Of a stretch of DNA of 64,000 bases, positions 16,909 to 25,400 are shown one piece after another. The notes beneath the pieces were generated by a model. It was not told the DNA's origin and made no database searches. It worked only from the letters and a program-made list of their open reading frames with translations. Position 1 is the first letter of the stretch. Every line of letters begins with the position of its first letter. Both the position numbers and the translations under genes were made by a program. Source of the stretch: a bacterium (lineage in GTDB: Bacteria; Myxococcota_A; Polyangia; Nannocystales; Nannocystaceae); NCBI GenBank assembly GCA_024742475.1, contig JANSYI010000009.1, positions 1 to 64,000 of the forward strand, written 5' to 3'.

Positions 16909-19900
16909 CTGCGACCGACGCACCTGGCGTGGACCTTTGGCCTTTGCCTGGTGGCGTGTGGGGGGCCCTCCTCGTCTGAAGCGGACCCTCCGGCGCGCAC
17001 TCGCGATGGCGGGCTGCAGACGGTGGACTCGCCGTTTGCGGAGCCGCCGGAGCCGCTGACGGGCTGTCCGCCGGAGGCGTCGGTGGTGCTCACGGGGACG
17101 GCGGGGCCGGATGTCATGGCGACGACCGACGATGGGGCGTGCATCGACGCGGGGGACGGCAACGACGAGATCGCGGTGGGGCATGGGCGCAGCAGCGTGC
17201 TGGCGGGCCTGGGCGACGACGCGGTCGCGATCGGGGCAGAGGTGCTCTTCGTGCGGGTGGCGCTCGGCGAGGGGGACGACGAGGTGGTGGTCTCGGGGGG
17301 CGCGAGCGCGGTGTGGGCGGGGCCGGGGAACGACGAGGTGTTGGGAGGGCCGGGGCCGGACGTGTTCGAAGGAGGCCATGGCGACGACGTACTGGACGGC
17401 GGGAAGGGCGACGACCTGCTGTTGGGGCACCGCGGCAAGGACACGCTGCGCGGGGGCGATGGCAGCGACATCGTCGAGGGAGGCATCGGGGCGGACGTGA
17501 TCGACGGCGGCGATGGGGACGACTTGCTCTACGGCGACGAAGGGGCGGATCACATCGTCGGGGGAGTCGGGGCCGACCTTCTCGAGGGTGGAGCCGGCGG
17601 GGACCGTCTCGAGGGCGGGGCCGACGACGATCGGCTGCTCGCGCATGCGGGCGACGATTGGCTCGAGGGCGGGAAGGGTGCCGACCTCCTCGTTCCGGGC
17701 GCGGGCGCGGACGTGGTGCTTGCAGGCGAGGGGGACGACATGGTGGTGGTGCTTCACGCGTGTCAGGTCGGTCGTGGGGAGCGGCTCGATGGCGGGCACG
17801 GCCACGACACGCTGCTCACACCGCTCTCGCTCGATGCGCTGCATGCCGCGGGCGTGGAGGTCAGCGGCTTCGAGACGATCCGGGAGTTTCCTGCCGACGG
17901 CTTCGACTGCGACCCGCTCGAATGCACCTGTGGCGACTCGGAGCATGCGCCACGACTGCGTCGCAGCGAGATGTGTGACTACAGCGCGAGCGACTACGAA
18001 CTCACGCCGCAGCAGCGGGCCGGGGTGGAGGAGGCGTGCAACGAGATGCTCGAGACGCTCCCCACGCTGCTCGACGCGCTCCCGGTCGGAGCCAGCGAAT
18101 CCGACGTCGAGGCGACGCTCCCCAAGGAGTGGCACGAAGCGTTCGAGCCCGCCCGCACCGCGAAGTTCTCCGGCTACCCGCACGAGCCCGACTTCGCCCC
18201 GACCAACCCGCTGCCCAACATCGACCCGAGCGTGCCGCCGTGCGACATGCCGCAGCTCGACCTGCACATCGGGGTGGCCCGAGGGGGCATCAACAACTGC
18301 TACGGCACCGAGAAGGACGAGATCAACGAAGCGCTCGATCACGCCGAGATGATGCTGTTCCGCATGCGGCAGCAGATCGACGCCGTGCACGACGCCCCGT
18401 CACAGGCGGCCGCGGAGGCGCTGTGGAACATGGGCTCGAGCGACGGCTGGATGCGGTTCTCGCTCTCCAACTGGTTCGGCACCTACGACGAAGACCGCGT
18501 CGCCGCGGTGCGCAGCACGGTGGCACAGCTCGAGGAGATCTTCTACGCCGACGACGACCCGCTCGTGGGGCTGCGCCACAACGTGCAGTGCTACCACCGG
18601 ATGAAGTGGTGGCAGTACATCCTCTACGGCCGCCTCAACCCGCTCACGATCGCGTTCAAGACGGTCGCGAACTCGTGCTTCTATCCCGACGAAGTCGCTC
18701 ACGCGATCTTCGCGGTGCCCGTCGTCGGGCGCGTCAACGCGGCGTCGGTCTACTACCCGTTCGAGTCCATCGAGCTGTGCGAGCCGGCCTTCGACGACCC
18801 TGCGTGGAACCCGCCCGAGGTTCTCGGCGGCATCATCATGCATGAGCTCCTGCACTTTCATGAGAACACGATGGGGGCGCTGAAGGACCGTCACGGCAGT
18901 GCGGATGATGGGATCTGTGTCGGTCCCTGCTACCAGGCTCCCTACTCGGAAGGACTGGCGGAAGCGGTCCCCAATACCGCGGTCGTCAATATCGACAACT
19001 ACCGGCTCTGGGGTAACGCAATTCACACCCTCTACACGGACGGCTACTGCGACGACACGGACTCGGGCATCTGCCTGCCGTCGAACTGCTGTGGAGATGG
19101 AGTGCTGCAACCTCACCTCTCCGAGTCCTGCGACGACGCGGACTTCGGCGGCCTCTCTTGCCTGAGTGAGGCTGAACTCACCGAAGGAAGCTTGACCTGC
19201 TCGAACGACTGTCAAGACATCACGACGGGCGAGTGCCACGGCTCGTGCGGCAATGGTGCTATCGACCCGGCGTATGGCGAAGACTGCGACGAGGGCGACT
19301 TCGGAGGGGCGACGTGCACTTCGCTCTACGGCAGCGAGAGCGGCAGTCTGAACTGCACGGCGTCGTGCAGCATCGACGCCTCGACCTGCGAAGGCGTCTT
19401 TCCCGTGTCCTACTTCGACTGTGGAGTGAGCGCGCAGAGCGAGTGCCTGCAGCATCCCGAGGAATGCCACGCCGAAGACGGCGCAGGCACGTGCACGGGT
19501 GGCCCCTGCGAGCGCACCGACCCCGGCGCTCGCGCAGCCGGGCAGGTCGACCCCGACGCAGAGTTTCATCCACGAGGAAACTTCCGAGACGTCGACGGCC
19601 ACCTGTACCGCTGCGACGACGGCCCGACGGGACCGAGGACCTGCGTCGACGAGGGCGGCTTCGGCGTGTGTCGAGAGTGCGGGACGGACGAAGGGCAGAC
19701 GATGCTGGGCTGTCCTTGTGAGGAGAGCGACGAGTGTGGCCTCGACATGACGTGTTTCGGCGGCCAGTTCCCGCACGGAGGCTACTGCTGGCCCGCGGAC
19801 GAGGGACCCCCCGAGTTTCAGTGCGTCCAGGGCAGCTGTGGTCAGGAGTTCTGGGGCCCCGACGGAGGCGCCTACTGTGAGCACTACCCACCGTCTGGGC

Positions 19901-20079
19901 CCGCTCGCTGCATGCCGCAGCGCTGCCAAGACCTGCCCGCCCGCGCATGTGCCGAGCAGGACCTGATCTGTGCGGCCAACGGTACCGACTGCGCAGACGA
20001 ATGCCACACCAGCTCAGACTGTCAGGTCGGTTGGCCGGTCGATACGATCTGCTCCGACAACGTCTGTGAAATCCCATGA
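16909..20079 (+). CDS. RTX-repeat and metallopeptidase lipoprotein with Cys-rich tail
   Basis: About 1056 aa if started at the CTG at 16909, or 1042 from the GTG at 16951. Reading from CTG gives a lipoprotein signal ending LCLVAC; the GTG start would delete it, so the CTG (or a sequence error) is favoured. After a Pro-rich linker come many GGxGxD calcium-binding nonapeptides (about residues 50-300). Then follows a zinc-peptidase domain with MHELLHFHENTM (HExxH near 631 from GTG), GSADDG and NIDNYRLWGN, resembling the M35/lysine-specific family. The C-terminus has Cys-rich CGDG/CGNG repeats typical of myxobacteria. It is probably displayed on the outer surface. The stop overlaps the first small-protein gene (ATGA). 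Confidence 0.78.
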   Translation: MRPTHLAWTFGLCLVACGGPSSSEADPPARTRDGGLQTVDSPFAEPPEPLTGCPPEASVVLTGTAGPDVMATTDDGACIDAGDGNDEIAVGHGRSSVLAGLGDDAVAIGAEVLFVRVALGEGDDEVVVSGGASAVWAGPGNDEVLGGPGPDVFEGGHGDDVLDGGKGDDLLLGHRGKDTLRGGDGSDIVEGGIGADVIDGGDGDDLLYGDEGADHIVGGVGADLLEGGAGGDRLEGGADDDRLLAHAGDDWLEGGKGADLLVPGAGADVVLAGEGDDMVVVLHACQVGRGERLDGGHGHDTLLTPLSLDALHAAGVEVSGFETIREFPADGFDCDPLECTCGDSEHAPRLRRSEMCDYSASDYELTPQQRAGVEEACNEMLETLPTLLDALPVGASESDVEATLPKEWHEAFEPARTAKFSGYPHEPDFAPTNPLPNIDPSVPPCDMPQLDLHIGVARGGINNCYGTEKDEINEALDHAEMMLFRMRQQIDAVHDAPSQAAAEALWNMGSSDGWMRFSLSNWFGTYDEDRVAAVRSTVAQLEEIFYADDDPLVGLRHNVQCYHRMKWWQYILYGRLNPLTIAFKTVANSCFYPDEVAHAIFAVPVVGRVNAASVYYPFESIELCEPAFDDPAWNPPEVLGGIIMHELLHFHENTMGALKDRHGSADDGICVGPCYQAPYSEGLAEAVPNTAVVNIDNYRLWGNAIHTLYTDGYCDDTDSGICLPSNCCGDGVLQPHLSESCDDADFGGLSCLSEAELTEGSLTCSNDCQDITTGECHGSCGNGAIDPAYGEDCDEGDFGGATCTSLYGSESGSLNCTASCSIDASTCEGVFPVSYFDCGVSAQSECLQHPEECHAEDGAGTCTGGPCERTDPGARAAGQVDPDAEFHPRGNFRDVDGHLYRCDDGPTGPRTCVDEGGFGVCRECGTDEGQTMLGCPCEESDECGLDMTCFGGQFPHGGYCWPADEGPPEFQCVQGSCGQEFWGPDGGAYCEHYPPSGPARCMPQRCQDLPARACAEQDLICAANGTDCADECHTSSDCQVGWPVDTICSDNVCEIP

Positions 20080-20405
20080 AGCAACCGATCCCAACGATGC
20101 AGAGATCTGAGACCCTCTTCCCGATGTCACCCCTTCGCACCTCCCTCCTCACCGCCGCGGTCACCACCGCGCTAGGCATCGCGCTCGGCGCGACCGGCGG
20201 GCAGGCGTGGGCCTGCGACAAACGCGGCCGGAACCTTCGCGAGCAGTGGCATCTCGAAGTGGCCAACATCGAGGTCGAGGGCGAGCCGAGGATCGAAGTG
20301 CTCGTCAGCATCGGGGGCGTTGCGACGCTGAACCGGGGAGGCAGGAAGCACGACGAAGTCGTGCTGAGCAACCCCGGCATGGTCTTCAAGAGGGTGTCGG
20401 AATGA
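20076..20405 (+). CDS. Small secreted protein, tandem array copy 1A
   Basis: 109 aa from the ATG that overlaps the peptidase stop (ATGA); internal ATGs at 20097 and 20124 would give lengths closer to the other copies. A signal peptide (LLTAAVTTALGIALGAT) ends at AWA before CDKRG, a probable signal peptidase I site. The mature part is about 65 residues, with CDKRGxNLRExW, VEGEPRIEVLV and NPGMVFKR conserved in all four A copies. No known domain. Its stop overlaps the start of copy 1B. Direct coupling to the RTX peptidase suggests a functional link, for instance as inhibitor or chaperone, which is inference. Confidence 0.75.
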   Translation: MKQPIPTMQRSETLFPMSPLRTSLLTAAVTTALGIALGATGGQAWACDKRGRNLREQWHLEVANIEVEGEPRIEVLVSIGGVATLNRGGRKHDEVVLSNPGMVFKRVSE

Positions 20406-20638
20406 GGGCTCGACAGGTGATCCTTGGCGTCGTGTGCCTGAGTTTGGGTAGCCTCGCCGGCTGTGCGGCGGCCCTGATCAACACGGGTACGTACACGCTG
20501 AAGTTCGGTAAAGAAGGCGAGTCGGCCGATCTCACGGTGATGACGGACATGGTGGTCCTAGAGTTCGAAGACCCCAATGGGACCGCGTACGTCGAGTACA
20601 CGGTCACGGAGCGCGGGGACTGCCGCGCGCAATACTGA
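20402..20638 (+). CDS. 78-aa lipoprotein, tandem array copy 1B
   Basis: The signal VILGVVCLSLGSLAGC gives a lipobox LAGC at residues 18-21. The mature part is about 58 residues, carrying NTGTYTLKF, VMTDMVVLEFED, TAYVEYTV and a C-terminal RGDCRAQY with a second Cys. All four B copies are exactly 78 aa. The start ATG overlaps the stop of 1A (ATGA). Function unknown; likely an envelope-anchored partner of the A protein. Confidence 0.78.
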   Translation: MRARQVILGVVCLSLGSLAGCAAALINTGTYTLKFGKEGESADLTVMTDMVVLEFEDPNGTAYVEYTVTERGDCRAQY

Positions 20639-20731
20639 CCTCGGCGAGATGGATCGGGCACCGATCGGAACGTGGCATCGCCGGCGAGAACGACTGAGGC
20701 GCTCGCCTCTGCATGCGACGAGCCAACGACC

Positions 20732-21022
20732 ATGAACGCGATATCAAAACACCGAGCCCCCTTCTTCATCGCCGCGGTCACGACCGCCCTCGGTGTCCTC
20801 CTCGGAGCGGCCGGCGGAAAGGCGTGGGCATGCGACAAGCGCGGACCGAATCTGAGAGAAAACTGGGAACTCGAACTCGTCACTGCGGAGCTCGAGGGCG
20901 AGCCGAGGATCGCCCCGATTCTGGTCGTCGGGTCCGAAGCCGAGCTGTATCGCCACGGCAAGAAACGAAACGAGGTCGTGCTGACCAATCCGTCACGCCG
21001 GTTCGAAAAGGTCTCAGAATGA
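20732..21022 (+). CDS. Small secreted protein, tandem array copy 2A
   Basis: 96 aa, the most divergent A copy (NWELELVTAELEGEP, and IAPILVV in place of IEVLVSV). It keeps the signal peptide ending AWA before CDKRGPNLRE. It follows copy 1B after a 93-base gap, the longest in the array, which may hold a separate promoter or mark an older duplication. Its stop overlaps 2B. Confidence 0.75.
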   Translation: MNAISKHRAPFFIAAVTTALGVLLGAAGGKAWACDKRGPNLRENWELELVTAELEGEPRIAPILVVGSEAELYRHGKKRNEVVLTNPSRRFEKVSE

Positions 21023-21255
21023 GGTCCGGACACATCCTTCTCGGTGTGGTCTGTCTCAGCCTGGGCAGCCTCGTCGGCTGCGCCGCCGCGCTCATCGACA
21101 CCGGGACGTACACGATGAAGTTTCCACAGGACGGAGAGTCCGGTGAACTGACCGTCATGACGGACATGGTCGTCCTCGAGTACGAAGACCAAGGCGGCAC
21201 CGCGTACGTCGAGTATGCGGTCACGCGGCGCGGAGACTGCCGCGGACAGTATTGA
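21019..21255 (+). CDS. 78-aa lipoprotein, tandem array copy 2B
   Basis: Lipobox LVGC; mature part with DTGTYTMKF, VMTDMVVLEYED and RGDCRGQY. Closely similar to 3B and 4B. The start overlaps 2A by ATGA; the next pair begins 16 bases after its stop, so the array is probably transcribed through. Confidence 0.78.
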   Translation: MRSGHILLGVVCLSLGSLVGCAAALIDTGTYTMKFPQDGESGELTVMTDMVVLEYEDQGGTAYVEYAVTRRGDCRGQY

Positions 21256-21271
21256 TGGGCGAAGGCCGAAG

Positions 21272-21568
21272 ATGCAGCATCGTACGACCTCCCCGCGCAT
21301 GTCCTCTCTTCTCACAGCCGCGGTCACCACCGCGCTCGGCGTCGTACTCGGCGCGACCGGCGGGCAGGCGTGGGCCTGCGACAAACGCGGCCGGAACCTT
21401 CGCGAGCAGTGGGATCTCGAAATCGTCAACATCGAGGTCGAAGGTGAGCCGAGGATCGAGGTGCTTGTGAGTGTCGGCGGCAAGACGTTCCTTCGTCGCC
21501 ATACCAAGAAGCGGGATGAGGTCACCCTGGCCAACCCCGGCATGATCTTCAGGAGAGCGTCACGATGA
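21272..21568 (+). CDS. Small secreted protein, tandem array copy 3A
   Basis: 98 aa. Signal peptide LLTAAVTTALGVVLGAT and cleavage before CDKRGRNLREQW; nearly identical to 1A and 4A through EVEGEPRIEVLVSVGG, diverging only near residues 68-80 (KTFLRRHTKKRDEV). Local variation in an otherwise conserved protein suggests a recognition surface. Coupled by ATGA to 3B. Confidence 0.78.
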   Translation: MQHRTTSPRMSSLLTAAVTTALGVVLGATGGQAWACDKRGRNLREQWDLEIVNIEVEGEPRIEVLVSVGGKTFLRRHTKKRDEVTLANPGMIFRRASR

Positions 21569-21801
21569 GGGCCCGACAGGTGATTCTAGGTGTCGTGTGC
21601 CTGAGCCTAGGCAGCCTCGTCGGCTGCGCGGCGGCGCTGATCAACACCGGCACGTACACGTGGAAGTTCCCCGAAGACGGCGAGTCGGCGGAACTCACCG
21701 TGATGACGGACATGGTCGTCCTCGAGTACGAAGATGCCAACGGCACCGCATACGTCGAGTACGCGGTCATGCGGCGCGGGGACTGCCGCGCCCAGTACTG
21801 A
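21565..21801 (+). CDS. 78-aa lipoprotein, tandem array copy 3B
   Basis: Almost identical to 4B (lipobox LVGC, NTGTYTWKF, AELTVMTDMVVLEYED, RGDCRAQY). Differences are few residues near the C-terminus (DANGTAYVEYAVMRRG against DQSGTAYVEYAVTRRG). The high identity implies recent duplication or gene conversion. Confidence 0.78.
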   Translation: MRARQVILGVVCLSLGSLVGCAAALINTGTYTWKFPEDGESAELTVMTDMVVLEYEDANGTAYVEYAVMRRGDCRAQY

Positions 21802-21818
21802 AGGCGGCCAGTCCAACG

Positions 21819-22115
21819 ATGCGCGAGACGACGACCTCCCCTCGGAACTCCTCCTTCCTCATAGCTGCGGTCACCACCGCGCTCGGCATCGCGCTCGGCG
21901 CGACCGGCGGGCAGGCGTGGGCCTGCGACAAGCGCGGTCCAAACTTACGCGAGCAGTGGGACCTCGAAATCGTCAACATCGAGGTCGAAGGTGAGCCAAG
22001 GATCGAGGTGCTCGTCAGCGTCGGTGGACTCACAACACTGCATCGCCTCGGCAAGAAGAGGGATGATCTCATCCTGGCCAACCCAGGCATGATCTTCAAG
22101 AGAGCGCCGCGATGA
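21819..22115 (+). CDS. Small secreted protein, tandem array copy 4A
   Basis: 98 aa. Signal LIAAVTTALGIALGAT, AWA before CDKRGPNLREQW. Matches 3A over most of its length, with a variable segment LTTLHRLGKKRDDL. Begins 17 bases after the stop of 3B and is coupled to 4B by ATGA. Confidence 0.78.
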   Translation: MRETTTSPRNSSFLIAAVTTALGIALGATGGQAWACDKRGPNLREQWDLEIVNIEVEGEPRIEVLVSVGGLTTLHRLGKKRDDLILANPGMIFKRAPR

Positions 22116-22348
22116 GGGCCCGACAGGTGATTCTAGGTGCCGTGTGCCTGAGCCTAGGCAGCCTCGTCGGCTGTGCGGCGGCGCTGATCAACACCGGCAC
22201 GTACACGTGGAAGTTCCCCGAAGACGGCGAGTCGGCGGAACTCACCGTGATGACGGACATGGTTGTCCTCGAGTACGAAGACCAAAGCGGCACCGCTTAC
22301 GTCGAGTACGCGGTCACGCGGCGCGGGGACTGCCGCGGTCAATACTGA
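22112..22348 (+). CDS. 78-aa lipoprotein, tandem array copy 4B
   Basis: Last B copy, lipobox LVGC, same motifs as the others. After its stop an imperfect GC-rich inverted sequence lies near 22360-22377 and the array ends. The next gene starts 109 bases on, so it may have its own promoter. Confidence 0.78.
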   Translation: MRARQVILGAVCLSLGSLVGCAAALINTGTYTWKFPEDGESAELTVMTDMVVLEYEDQSGTAYVEYAVTRRGDCRGQY

Positions 22349-22457
22349 TGACAGCGCCGCGGCCGGGCCCATAGGCCGTCACTCGTCGGATGGTCACCTG
22401 GCCCTGAGCTAAATCGAGGTTGACCTGTTCGCAGCCCCGGGCGAGCGTGTCACAGAC

Positions 22458-25400
22458 GTGCTGTCCGACCCGAAGAAGCTGCGTACGCGTCGTGGGTACG
22501 GATACCTGGTCAGCTGGCGTGACCGGATGCGATGCGAGGATGCTCGGGACGCGGAGGCGCTGGCCGAGCGACTTCTGGACGAGCCGGGCAACCTCGAAGC
22601 GATTCGCAGCGGGTTGGGGAGACCCGAAGCAAGTCGGGAGGAGGTCGCCGAGTGGCTCGTCGGGGCTCTGGCTGCGGGAAGCATGGTGCCGATTCGCACC
22701 CAACGGAAGCCGCCCGTGCTCGATGCTCCACCGGAGGTCGACCTGCGGGACCTCGTCGGCCCCACACCCGACGGGCAAGGGCCACAGCCGAGGACGTGGC
22801 TCGAGGTTCGGCTCGTCGATGAGGTCGGTGAAGCGCTTCGGGGCATTGCGGTTCGCATTCGTGCCGGCGAGGAGAGGGTCGTCGAGACAGACGGCGAGGG
22901 CGTCGCGCGCTTCGAGGGCGCCACGATCAGCTTTGGTACGGCAGTCGTCGACGACGCCCGCGGGCTGCACGACCTCCTCCGCGAGCGGTGGTCGGTGGCC
23001 CGAGACAGGGCGTGGCTCGACGCCGAAGGGGTGCCGCACTGCTCCGTGGTTTCGGCGGCGACGCCGTTGCCGTCGGTCCCGCTGGAGGCCAAGACTCCCC
23101 ACACGATCGTGGTCCAGCCCCGGGTCGGCCGGGTTCGAATCGTGGGGTCGGTGTTCGACACCAACAAGGCGTTCGTGCGCCCGGACGCGCTCGGGCTGCT
23201 GAAGGAGGTCACCGCGTTGTACGGTCAGCATCCCGGCGCCACCGTGTTGATCGTCGGACATACGGACACGACGGGCGAGCCCGAGCTCAACGACGACCTC
23301 TCGCTCGCGCGGGCGCGGGCGGTCGCTGCATACCTCCAAGACGACGTCGACGCTTGGCTCGGGTTCTACGAGGAAGGGTCTGGGTCTGCCCGATGGGGCG
23401 CGTCCGAGGATGCGCTGCTGCTCGAGCGTGCGCTGTGGGGTCTCGGCCAGCCCGAGGCGGCAGATCCGGTCCGGGTGTACCAAGAAGCACGAGGTCTCGA
23501 TGTGGATGGCGATCTGGGGCCCGACACTCGACGCGCACTCATCGAGGACTACATGGCGCTCGACGGGTCTACGCTCCCGGCCCCCATCACGCCGCAGGTG
23601 CATGGTTGTGGTGAGAGCTTCCCGCTCGCGGATGACGCGGAGACGCTCGACGTCGATCCGCCCGACGGCGTGGACGACCCGACGGATCGCCGGGTCGAGG
23701 TGTTCTTCTTCGACCCTCCCTTCGGGGTATTGCCCGCTGCGGCGTCGGACGTCTCCGCGCCGAGCAGCCCCGAGTACACGACGTGGTGTCGGCGGGCTCG
23801 CTACACGAAAGACATGCTCGTCGTGCGCCCTCGCATGCTCGCGGTGCGGGTCGTCGACGAAACCAGCGGCGCCCCTGTCACGGGCGCGAGTGTCGAGGTG
23901 CCAGGAGAACTCGCCGGGACCACCGATGCGTTCGGTGTGGCCACGTTCATGGATGTCGCCGCGGGCGTCCACCAACTGCACGCGGCGTGCGAAGGGTACG
24001 CGAACGCCAGCGCAACGCATGCGGTCGTGGCGAATGCCGCCGCGACCGTCGCTTCGCTACAGCTGCGTCCGCTCGCGACCGTACGGGTCGCGATCTCGTT
24101 GCGAGGCCCAGACGGCGTCGCGATTCCGCTGCCGGCCGGCGTGGCCGTCACGCTGGAACACGACGCCGGGACCGTCGAGGCGAGCTCCGACGCAGCAGGC
24201 GCGGCGGCGTTCGAGGCTCCTGCGACGCAGGGCCCCGTGGTGCTCGCGCTCGCATTGGGTGCGCGCTCATGTCTGGTGCGGCACCCCTCGGGCCACAGCG
24301 AGATGTCGACGCTCGAGGACGCCCTGTCCAGCGCCGCCTCGGGGAGCCGCTTCGTTCAGCTCCCCTCGGAGCTTCGCTCTTCCGAGCCGCATCTCGTGCT
24401 CGACCGCCGTGTCGGTGACGAACCCGGCGGCGCGGATGTCGGCAGCCTCATCGCGATCTCCCGAGACGGAGACGTGCAGCTCGAACTCGCCCCGGTGTGG
24501 GAGCATCTGTGTTTCACCTTTCACGACCGCCACCACCAGCGGCGACGCTTCGTGCCGGGGCCATCCGAGCAGGGGCAGCCAACGCTCGTCATGACGGGCC
24601 ATGTTGCAGGCGCGTCGGAGGCCCAGCACAGCAGCGCGTGGCCTCTCGACCGTGATGGCCGCACGGTGCACGCCCTCGCCTGGTTTCTCGAGCACGGAGG
24701 CGTGCCCACCGACGCCGACCGGATCAGGATGCAGTGTCCCGAGCGAACGTATGCCGTTTCGCGCCGCGAGGATCCGGCGGCGCTGGCGTTGGAGGTCATG
24801 CCACCGGCCGACTCCCGGGTCGACGCGCCGAACCCCGACCGGCTCCTCTACTACGACGTTCCGCATCGGTGGGCGTGCGACCTCTACTACGGCCGGCGCA
24901 CGACCGACGACGCAGGCCTGCGCCCATACCTCGAGCTGCCGCGGCAGACATCGGCCGCCAGCCCAATCGTGGTTTCGCTCGATGACATCGTGATGATGGA
25001 GAGGGTGGGGGCCTCTCGCCGGCGCGTGGTCGAAGTCGAAGGCCAGCTGTCGATTCTCGACAATGACCTGTCGGTCTACAAGCCGAACGAGACGGGAGGG
25101 GGCGGGTATGGCGAGCCGTACTTCACCGACGCCGCTCGCTTGGTCTCGCCCCCGGGGCAAGCCGGTGTTCCCGCGTGGCTGCTCTTGGATTCGCCGGCGT
25201 TCACCCGCGCGATCGTGTATCGGCGAATCTTCGACGTCTTCGACCAGCGGACGACCTCGTCCGATCGGGATGTTCCCGTCGGGGCACGGATCGCCCTCGC
25301 CCCTGGCGAGCTGGAGACGAGCGCGTCGACACCGTTCGCCCACCACGCCTCGCCTCTGAAGCTGCCGATGCCCGGCAAGAACCGCGAGGAGGCAGAGATG

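Larger units (their letters stand above)
20076..22348 (+). repeat. Four tandem copies of a two-gene module
   Basis: The order A-B is repeated four times in direct orientation, each unit about 540-560 bases, with ATGA overlaps inside pairs and gaps of 93, 16 and 17 bases between pairs. Units 3 and 4 are close to identical over long stretches, including the identical opening of the B genes. This is a gene-level tandem amplification, not a simple sequence repeat. Confidence 0.9.

Noticed and set aside
20639-20731. Possible extra gene between array units 1 and 2
   Set aside because: Only Arg-rich short frames; no signal peptide or similarity to the A or B proteins.
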